Shown in pieces: positions 55,124 to 64,000 of a stretch of 64,000 nt of DNA. The stretch comes from Exophiala sp. HKRS030 (taxonomy: Eukaryota > Ascomycota > Eurotiomycetes > Chaetothyriales > Herpotrichiellaceae). The position numbers were made by a program, and so were the translations under genes. A model generated the notes under the pieces. The model saw nothing but the letters and a program-made list of their open reading frames with translations. It had not been told where the DNA came from and searched no databases. Numbering within the stretch: the stretch's first letter is position 1; each line of letters opens with the position of its first letter. The stretch covers positions 248,001-312,000 of the forward strand of contig JAHWDD010000008.1 of assembly GCA_023897205.1 (NCBI GenBank). The letters are read 5' to 3'.

Positions 55124-58100
55124 TGTTGCGAAAGATGTTGATTGATCGCAACCAAACCTCCTCCGTTGGCTCGACTACGGAGACCTGTCAAGGGAATTCA
55201 AAAGTGCCACGCGCGGCAATCGTATTCCTATCAACGCCGGAAGTCCCAAAGGAGATTGTAAAGACTGGATTCGAACAATGATGGCTGGGTGTATTGTCGC
55301 AGAAAGTTCAAACACTGTGTCGCGAAACTGCGCGGCACCGTTTGATGGAGATTCAATTGTCAATTAACTCGTTCGTACACCACAGAGCCGCTAGTCCTAA
55401 AGAGGCAAGGTGTCGATTGGCCGTGTTTAGAGATATAGATATCTAATAAACATCGTGTTATTCTATGAGTTCCCAGAGTCATTGGACCTGTTGTTCATCT
55501 TCTCCTTCATCCCTGATCAAAGAAGGTAGGCAATGCGCTCGCTGATCGGTAACATGCATGACGAATAAAGTCGTAGCACACCGTCCCCAGCTGGGAGTTG
55601 CTTCAAGAGTCCTTAATGAACCTCTCACTGAACCTAGGTAACATTCGAATCAATCGTGAGTACGAGCTTCTGACAATCCAGACGGTCCTCGTGGTATTAA
55701 TGGTCCATTCAACAGAGCCGACGCCCTTTCCAGTCTATCCTTGGCTAATGATTGGGACGTTGCTCGAATCGGAGCCTCTTTGAGAGATGCTTTCCGTGAC
55801 ATTCATGGTCTTGATGATTCTTGCGCGTGGCTTCTCCTCTATTCCTTACACATCTCGAATTCAATTATCAGAATCGAATACGATGGACCTAGGTCATATG
55901 TTCAAAACTCGAAATCTGCGCAGACAAGTGATATCTTCGCCGCCAAAAAACCAGACGTCACGTGATAAGGCTATGAGCACGTGATCAAACTGCTTAATCA
56001 AAGACAATCTTCACACGAGTACTCGAGGAGCGATCACCAAATCTTGGGCTATAGTGGTGAGGTTGACACTATAAGGAGCGTCAAAGAGCTTCTTTGCTCT
56101 TCGGTACAGCCAACAAAACCCCTCTCAGTTCACCACACCGTCACGATCTGTTCCTGTTCCAGCAGGGCACCGGACTTTGGCCACTGCACGAGTGCTCCTC
56201 ACCTTGTATCGCCAGGAAAAACACGCAACAGTTAGCCACTAGCACAGGAGTATACCTGAAGTATTGGGAGCAGAGCATATGCTACATGCACGACATGACG
56301 CGGCAGCCTCGTACTCTGGTCTCAGGCGCTCCGTAAAGATTGCCCAGTTCCCAAGGACGTGGCCAAATTTCAGGTGGCTATTCTGGCAGGGATCGCTATC
56401 AGCTGCAATAGGACCCTAAAAGAGTTCGGACTTGAGGAGATGTCGGCAAGTGAGCTTTCTGCTCTCCTCTGGTGCATCAGAACATGTCAAAGTGTCTCCG
56501 AGACACAAGAGCGGGACGAGCACGAAGCCATAGGTAGAAGTCCTTGATTGGCTTCTTAGAACGAACACCTAGGCAAGTTGTCCCGGTTTGATTTTGGGAA
56601 AAGATCGAGTTCCATCGATTCGGCTTAAGCTATTGTCAAGTGTTCTTCGACAATGTGTCATAGTACCGAGCATCCGTGATTTGACATCGGGCCATAGCAT
56701 GTATTAACACACATGCAGAGGTAGGTATTTGCTTTTTTCTCGCCGTCACGAAACGTTCCAGAGCCAACCCTATACCAGACCATACAACCTTTGTACCTCC
56801 TGACTTGAAGTCTTTACTTTCCTCGAAGCGGTCCGGCGCCGATCGACCCCGGATACCGGGCACTAAACTAGTTTGTGAACCCAACGATAGGCGATATGTT
56901 AGCCTGAGAGCTACGCGAACATACCAAAATCTGGGAGCTTTCAAGCCTCTACTTTGATACGTAGGGCCGACTCAGTACAGACTTGCCCGATAGACGACAT
57001 CGACAACGTTGCGAGGGGTGTCGGTTTCTGCCCCAAAATACGGCGTACGGGCTGAAGTGTATGGCAATCCCTCGGGCGATCAGTATCCGTATCTTTGTAG
57101 AGGTACAGCTGAGGAAAAAAAAGGAGTTGGGGCATGACGGACTCTTGATACACGAGAGTACGCGCGAGATACACCTGTACGTAGGTACTGTATTGTGCGT
57201 ATCGAACGGATAGTCATTGACTTCCTGCCATCATTTGAGGGCTGTTTTTGCTCCTTGCATCGTGAGAAGTTCAGATAGCTTGTTCTCGTTCAAAGGGCAG
57301 CGCAGGGGATGATCCTCGACCGCCACGCAGCACATTTGAGAGCGAGTGTGTTGCATGTCTCTTTGTGTCCGGGAATGGAATATACGGGTCTTGATCTGGA
57401 AAAGATTTTTCCTGTAGAAGCAAGCCACGGCAACTTCGAGCTCTACACCGACAAAAGCTACAGCTTGACAGGCTGCATGTTCCTCGAAAGAGGTAAAAAG
57501 GAAATGGCGATGGGAAGGTGTGCATGACACATGCAATCGAATGCACTCACTGCTTGTCGGGAAGATGGTCTAAAGCAATCTTTCGGCTCGGCTAGGGGAT
57601 GCTGCTTGGTCTCTTTTGACTGAGGCCTTCTCCACTGAGCACCACTTCTGCCCCTGCTAGGACTGTCAGAGATGTGGAAGAGAGGGAAGAAGAAGGCGAT
57701 AGCGGACGGGAACTGCCTCTCGGCCTCGGCCTACGAGCCGTTAGAGGATCTGTGAAGGACGCTCACGCGTGGACGGGACTTGCCTTTTTCGAGATGTCCA
57801 CCTACCTACGGGAGTTAGTATTCGACGTGTTGGTCAACATAGGGTGTGTGAGAATATCTGGACCATTTGTCCTTTCATCTGGCGACTGTTTGTATACCCA
57901 ATCTGTTGGACAGCGGGCGTGAGATGGCGACGGCGAAAAGCTGTCTAGCCTCTCCACCCTCTCAGGGTTCATATTGGCGAGTCGACATGAACGGGGCCAG
58001 TGAAAGACCATCCCTCCCCAGACGCCACCTGGCTCAAGCTGTCGGGATTTGTGTTGGAATGAGATTCGGCCGTAGACACCGATCTCATCATCGTGAGATC

Positions 58101-61100
58101 CATTCCTTTATCCTATCAGAGTTCTGTTCTGAGCGCCACTGGCAGACGCAGTGCATTCCGTCGCAAGGGGAGGAGGAAGCCGCAGGAGACTAGCCGCCTA
58201 GCCGTCGAAACGCGACAACCTATCACCGATGATACCTAGAAGAAAGATTTGGCGCCACGGCGCCAGAGATGTTCCAGCTTGCAACCTCGAACACCAACGC
58301 GAAACATGGCCAATCTCCAAGAATGTACCCCGTAGGCCACACTGCAAACAAGGCTGGGCGTAGCTGGAGATCGAGCCTGAAAGCGAACGATCCCATGGCC
58401 TAGCGGCACAGTGCTCACTTCAAACGATGAGGCCGTTCGGCTCGATCTGGAGCTGATCCGTCATCTGGTGAGAGTGGAACTTGAGGGTGGCCATGGGCAC
58501 TAGATCTCAATGAGCGATCGGTACTCCGTATTTCAGCATGTGTCGAGATCGATCCTTGTAAACGGGGGTTCGGAATCAAGAATCCATTTGACGGTGTTTT
58601 TAGGACGAGTAGGGGAGGTCTGTGGCGCTTCTAGCTCGTCTTCATATCTGCCCGTCAGGCTGAGAGCAGCAGCGACAGCGGTGATCCCATCCACCCACTC
58701 ATCCACACCTCGCCTCCTCTTTCTTTGCCCTCTCCAACATGATGATGCTCTTGGGAAGGATATGAATTGGAATTTTCTGTGTCTTTACCGAGTATGGCAC
58801 CGGTATACAGCATTAACATAAAATGCAAAAGTATCATATCTTGCACCTGAATGTGAAAGGTACCACAACAGGCACGGGCCTTGTTTCCGGCCGGTTTCCG
58901 ACTTAGACTCATGATGGGTCGAAAGTTGGGAAGCTCGACGCGTTGCGTTGTCTTGGACGAACAGATTCTAGCGACTTGACAGTTGGCACGGCATGATGGG
59001 CAATCCCTGAACCTGACAACAACAGCAACAGCAACAACCACAATCAATCAACTGCGCCAACTATTAGTCCCGTAAACACTGCAGGCTGCATACCGTTTTT
59101 CCCCTGCACACTAGTCCTGCACGAAGGTCATTAGTCTGTTCAACTGCATTTTTGTCATTTGTTATGGTTGAGGTCGACCCCGTTGGCAGGGGAAAGAAAT
59201 ACCATTCCATGACATGGCATGGCCAGAACTAGGCCCTGAGAAATGGTTTGGTAGCGATGATGGCGGTGGTGGCAATGGTATTGCCCAACAACTCGTACGG
59301 AGTGGTATCCATGTGACAGAGAAGAATCCTTCGACATTGAGTGGCCGCCACAATTCGCTTAACATTGTCTAGATGCACTGCCCATACTCCGTATTCCTTT
59401 CAGCTTTTGATTTATTACGGATCAACAAGCCCCAACCTGTAATAGGGATGGAGGAGTAACCGTGATGTTACGGAGTAGTTACTTACGTACTCCGTAGGTA
59501 GTAAAAGTAAAGTTCCAGACCATTTTTATTGTTTTGTAGGACAGAACATGCGTCAAACTCCTCCATACATTAAAATGCAAACATGCTTGTGTGATACTCG
59601 AGTTTGTACTCGATATTTAATCACGATTTAGACCTAATCTTCTGGAGTTATAACTCAGGTCCTTTTGTTCGTGGGGATTGAACAGCCTCTCACCATGGAA
59701 ATGAATGAGACAAAATCCACGATCTGTTCTTCTGTGGAGACCTCACTCAATCTGTCTCGCTCTGTCTGTTTCCGGATAACGCTTCTGGTTTTTTGAAATC
59801 TTCTCCTGCCACCTGGTGTGTGATGATTGATTGATTGATTCAAAGCCCATGTCTCTTTCTGTTTTATTTTCTGGTCCCACGCACCAACTAGCAAGGGGAC
59901 AGGTTGCATAAACCACTAAGCAGGGCACACGATAGCCCTCCGTATTTAGACTTGTTCCAATACGGAGTAGCAGTGGCTACTAGTCCAACGGCAGTCCGGA
60001 TGTCTCTCAACGTTGCAGATGGTTCAAACTGGTTGTGGATGTGATTGTAAGATTTGATTGGCTCGATTCCTTGTCACTCGCTTTGTATTCGTATGTACGG
60101 GGAGGCAGGGCTAGTTTGCCTCACATTCGCAATCTATTTCCCTCCCTCTCTCGGCCACTTTCGTATAGATGGCTCTGGTGTAGTCACTTGGTTTACTCAA
60201 TTTGACAACTCATACGATCAGGAAGATCCTTGGACCCTGACTTGATGCTGATGCTGCTCCTCCTCCAATCACCTGTTGTTACCTTGGTCAGTACGGAGTA
60301 CATGACATGGCCGCAGCCAGTACCCGCCCACACAAAAAAGAATACGGTGAATGGATTGTCCATTTTTCTGTATGTCCCCAACTCATCTCTGGAAGGGGAC
60401 TTGCTTGCTGCGGCAAAAGCTGTACGTAAAATGATGAGCTACGGACCTTCTGTTTTGGAGGTGCATGCAGCTATCAAAAAAACAACATGTGCGTCTGAAA
60501 CTTGTTGAGTCCCGCACCCTCCTACAGGGGGAAACTGGACAGGGACACGTGTGGACTATTGAACTCGGTACCAAAGATATCCCAAACATGGCCTTGCTCA
60601 GAGACCATGCGCACAACCATGTAACCGACCACTCACGCACCGGTCGGGCGGGATCAATCTTGCTGCAGCCGAACTCAGTCAAGTGATTCGATTGGAAACC
60701 GAAGATAAACACGCAACTCACTAGGGCAGCTAGAACAAGCCACCGACAGGGGAGCAACAGAGAGCGAGAAAGGACGGATTGGGCGAGGAGGATCTACAGA
60801 GTACAAGTCCTGGTCGGCCCTTCTCCCCAGCGCCATTCACCAGAGTTGACACTTCAAGCCATGGCGTTTTCTCACACTCCTCGTCAACGCATACTCCCTA
60901 ATCTTGCTTCATTATACCTGTCATATATGCATCCGTGGCATATTACCTTCTCCGATGCCCTCTCTGACAACCAGCCTCGGCCTAAAAGAGAAGATCCAAG
61001 GTATAATAGAAGTAGCAGAGACAAAAAGGTGGCACTTCGCTCCTCGTCACTTTTTGTTCTCCATTGTTCCAATGCCCACTGTTCGCCCAAGTCTCTTCTT

Positions 61101-61148
61101 ACCGTAAGCAACTCCCGAAAGAAGAAAAGAGAGGAAGAGGCAGCCAGG
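55124..61148. other. 6-kb gene-poor region
   Basis: No frame above about 130 residues has a recognisable domain on either strand, and I could not splice any convincing gene. Base composition is ordinary, without the strong AT bias expected of heavy RIP. Copies of TACGGAGTA/TACTCCGTA concentrate at 58.5-60.3 kb. It could hold non-coding RNA, degenerate genes or long regulatory DNA. Confidence 0.5.
59469..59496. repeat. Inverted pair of TACGGAGTA oligomers
   Basis: TACGGAGTA at 59469-59477 and its reverse complement TACTCCGTA at 59488-59496, separated by 10 bp, form a perfect 9-bp stem. Further copies lie at 58522-58530, 59385-59393, 59961-59969 and 60292-60300. Confidence 0.85.
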
Positions 61149-62858
61149 ATGCTTCCTGCTGTAGCCATTCCGGCAATAGTTCTAGCAGGGCAGAACTTCG
61201 TCCTCGACATACTCGCCGGGTATGTCGTGTTGCAGATGCCCTGCTGGATTCCTCCGTTTTACATCTTCATCGCGCATCGTACTGCGCAGACCATCCTGGC
61301 CATCGCGGCCGTCATTCTTTTGTTCCTCTTGCAGAATACCGATCATGGTATTACTGTACCTCGCGTGGCCATACAGTTCGAAGGGGCCGTAGAGGTGAGT
61401 CTCTACCTTCCCGGATACCCCCACCTAGCTCTTCTTAAGTGTTGTGACGACAGCTGCTGTACTTATATCAATCAATTCGATACGGTCTCCGTTCATCCAG
61501 TCGGGTATTGCGCTGCGAACCTATCATGTTTGCTATCTGGATTGTTCCCAAGGTCGCGCCCTTTGGCTTGACATCCGTCGTGTAAGTCGAAAGCCCTTAC
61601 GGAAGCATTCACTGTCTTCTCAGATCCGTTACTAACCTGTCAAATGATCATTTACAGACCATGGCGATGGCAGCCATTCCTCTTTGCCGGTCCATACATG
61701 GTTGATCAGGTTCTCCAGATCGCCATGTGTGTCATGTTTTGTCAACGGATCTTCGTGGAAAGAAAGGGGAGCCTCCTTCAGAGCACAGAGCTTTGCCACT
61801 GGCATTACGCGTGGGGCTTGTCAAGAGCAGTTTTCCATATCATTGCTTCGGGCACTGTCGTGACCGCGTCGGCCCGATGGCCACATTGTCAACTGTTGTT
61901 CTTCCTGGTACGTACCTCACACTGGAATGCTTCGGCCCGTGTTTGCGAGCTCCGGACTAATGGCATTTTCCAGGTGCTGACCAATGTGATCCTCTTCTCT
62001 CCAACGCCGCGGGCTTTCATCAGATATGCCCGAGCTCGCCGGTGCGTTTCAAGTACCAATCGGACACAGAGAGCAAGGCCTCGCATTCAACACCACCCAA
62101 CGGCCTTTACTGGGGTAGTGAGAACCCGTGAAAGAGGTTCGGTTGAGCACCTTGTCTCGGTGTCAGAACTCATGCAACAACGACAGCAATCCTTTGCATC
62201 AGCTGTCCCATGGTCAGAGGTCCGGGAGATTGACGGCTACCTGTTCCACGTCAGTCGAAGAACTGGACGACACTACTTTGCACTGGACACCGACGATGAT
62301 ATCTGGTCCCTTCAGGCCATCCGTCGACGTATTCCTTGGGCAGGGACCTACCCAAGGGGCAAGTGCACGACCGAGGAGTTTCTTCTTCTCGCTCCAGGTT
62401 ATTCTGAAAATCATCCATATCTCCGGGGGACACCCTCATTGTACGATGTTTTCCGCGACATTCACCAGAAGGAACTTCAGTATACTCTTACCAACTATCC
62501 CGCTCACCGAGTTGGTTGTCAAAAATGCCCAACGGGAACGTGCCGTGAATTGTGGTGTATGATGTTTAGCTTGCTGTTGGACACGGTCAACTCACATCTC
62601 ATGCTGCGTTATAGTATCGTGGATGCTATAACTCGATCACATATCCATGACACGGAGAATCGGCTGCTCTTGGTTCGAGTTGAACCTACCATAACTTCGA
62701 CAGTGCGGCTACATTTTGTCGGTCACAACGATAGGGCACTCATTGAGACACCGTGGCAAGACTTATACACCATCAATACCAGGGGACTCTGCATGGGCGT
62801 ATCTCCCGACGTAGCAAGCATGATTCCTGGATGGACCGAGGTTGGCTCTCTCAGGTAG
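61149..62858 (+). CDS. Orphan multi-pass membrane protein
   Basis: The four-exon model is 61149..61394, 61454..61581, 61658..61907, 61974..62858, 502 residues. The introns have canonical ends and ACTAACC or ACTAAT branch sites. The last one (66 nt) is stop-free. The N-terminal half has about five hydrophobic segments (AIPAIVLAGQNFVLDILAGY; IFIAHRTAQTILAIAAVILL; IMFAIWIVPKVAPFGLTSVV; FAGPYMVDQVLQIAMCVMF; SRAVFHIIASGTVVTASA). The C-terminal 290 residues are soluble-looking, beginning with an Arg-rich stretch and including EIDGYLFHVSRRTGRHYFAL and a CQKCPTGTCRELWC cluster of four Cys. I do not recognise the family. It stands alone beside the gene-poor region, and its function is unknown. Confidence 0.7.
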
Positions 62859-64000
62859 GCGCTCAAAGTTGGGAAGATAGGCAGTCGAAGGCTGGCAGAT
62901 AGTATGATTGTGTAGCAAAAGGGACATTGGCAGGGGTCCAAGAAGCAGAGATCGTCCTGTGGATGGAAGACTGATTGGGTCTGTGCGTGCGCTCAAAGAC
63001 CGACAGACAAGGGTAGAAGATAGTGTCATGAGATCATGAAGGGTAAACAGCCAATGTTGGGCGTTTTAAGATGCGGCACTCGAGAATGCATGTAACAACC
63101 CACTCGGGGGGGAAAGCAATGGCAGACAGGATAGCCATGGGTAAGGAGTAGGCACTGTAAAATAATGCACGCGAGGGTCGCCAGCCAACGGTAAGGCAAT
63201 CAAGGCCGCAGGTAAAAGTAATCAGGCTCTCGGACGCCCCGTATGTCTGATACATCCGTCAAAGAGCGGTGTTGTCACCCCCCCAGGGGTAGCATGATGT
63301 GGCGGCATGAGGCGAGGGAAAATGTCTGGAGTAGTCCGTAGCTGCAGATCTTGAATCAGGTTGTGCCTTGAGTGGTGGCTTTGAGTGAGGCTGGCAACGT
63401 GTCTGCCTTGGACTTCAACCCTGGCTCTCCTTTGGCATGCTCCCGGGTGCTTGCTTTTTGAGCCACTCACTAGCTTTGCCCATCTCGCCAGGGCCAGGGC
63501 CGTCAATCACTGTACGAGTGCCAGTAGCCTGGTGGCCACGCTAGCCGCCTGCATGCAAAGATCTGGTACTCCTCCAAAGTACTGAGTAGGAGATGATGCA
63601 TCACATGGATGGGGCCAAGTCAGTCGCCGGAGCACGATACCCTGTAGCACTAGAAAGTCCGAAGACTAGTGGCAGATGCAACCGACGTTGGCTGCCAGTT
63701 GCCCCATGTCGAAACTCCATCAGTTGACTTGCCCCGGCATCCAGGAATTGTAGACTTGCCTCAATAAGACCAAGGTCGTCCTCTGGACTTGGGTATGCTT
63801 CCTGAGTCAAATTGAGAAGCCCCGTCGTGCAGCCAGGGCCTGAAGGTTGTCAAAGCTGGTTCTTCTCTGAGAGCACCAGGAAAAATAAGGGTTGAACCTC
63901 GCGCATGAGAATGTGGCAGCGTCCTGCACCTGGTATAGGCTTAAAGGAGACTCGAAGTGTGCCGGTCAATCAATCGACGGCCATACGATCCCTTCTCTTG
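62859..64000. other. Right-end intergenic region
   Basis: About 1.1 kb with only short frames. Nothing recognised. Confidence 0.65.

Noticed and set aside
55240..55310. GTTCGAATCC B-box-like match on the minus strand
   Set aside because: The flanking bases do not pair into a T-arm, and no D-arm is seen upstream.

Overview
The window is nuclear DNA from a filamentous ascomycete (Pezizomycotina). The evidence is short spliceosomal introns (mostly 45-85 nt) with GT...AG ends and CTRAC-type branch points, single-copy eukaryotic housekeeping genes, a Zn2Cys6 regulator, a CFEM protein and a secreted multicopper oxidase. Codon use and the frequent intergenic TACGGAGTA oligomer would fit Eurotiomycetes, but the sequence does not prove the class. 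Two 100-base N gaps (154-253 and 48714-48813) sit inside simple repeats, so this is an assembled draft scaffold.

Left part (1-17 kb): a GAA repeat with a gap; a small proline-rich protein with adjacent SILK and RVxF protein phosphatase-1 docking motifs (minus strand); a five-exon RraA/HMG-aldolase-like gene (minus); a large PHD-MYST histone acetyltransferase of the Sas3/Mst2 kind (plus); a salicylate-hydroxylase-like FAD monooxygenase (minus); a secreted laccase with a long Ser/Thr-rich N-terminal stalk and a Met in the type-1 copper axial position (plus); and an AsaB/CmcJ-type putative oxygenase (minus).

Middle part (17-43 kb) is mostly conserved housekeeping: an APSES-ankyrin MBF cell-cycle factor with three MCB sites in its own promoter; an eight-exon protein with three RRMs; SAICAR synthetase; the complex I assembly factor CIA30; APC5; cytochrome oxidase subunit VIa (COX13), divergent from a DUF3429/TMEM69-like mitochondrial membrane protein; glycerol kinase, convergent with the 3-keto-sterol reductase ERG27; a CFEM single-pass membrane protein; and a Zn2Cys6 transcription factor.

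Right part (43-64 kb): a Sec7-PH Arf GEF; a gap region with polyG/polyC runs and an apparent false duplication; a secreted metalloprotease-like protein that seems to lack the HExxH residues; a SWIRM-ZZ-SANT subunit of SWI/SNF or RSC; then about 6 kb with no recognisable gene; and a four-exon orphan multi-pass membrane protein. The last 1.1 kb shows nothing I can name.

The gene models were built by hand from splice consensus, frame closure and protein-family continuity, and every multi-exon model closes to a multiple of three. Several introns are themselves stop-free multiples of three (44005-44061, 54928-55011, 61908-61973), so open-frame predictions there include spurious residues. No rRNA, tRNA, CRISPR array, intact transposon or virus-like gene was recognised.
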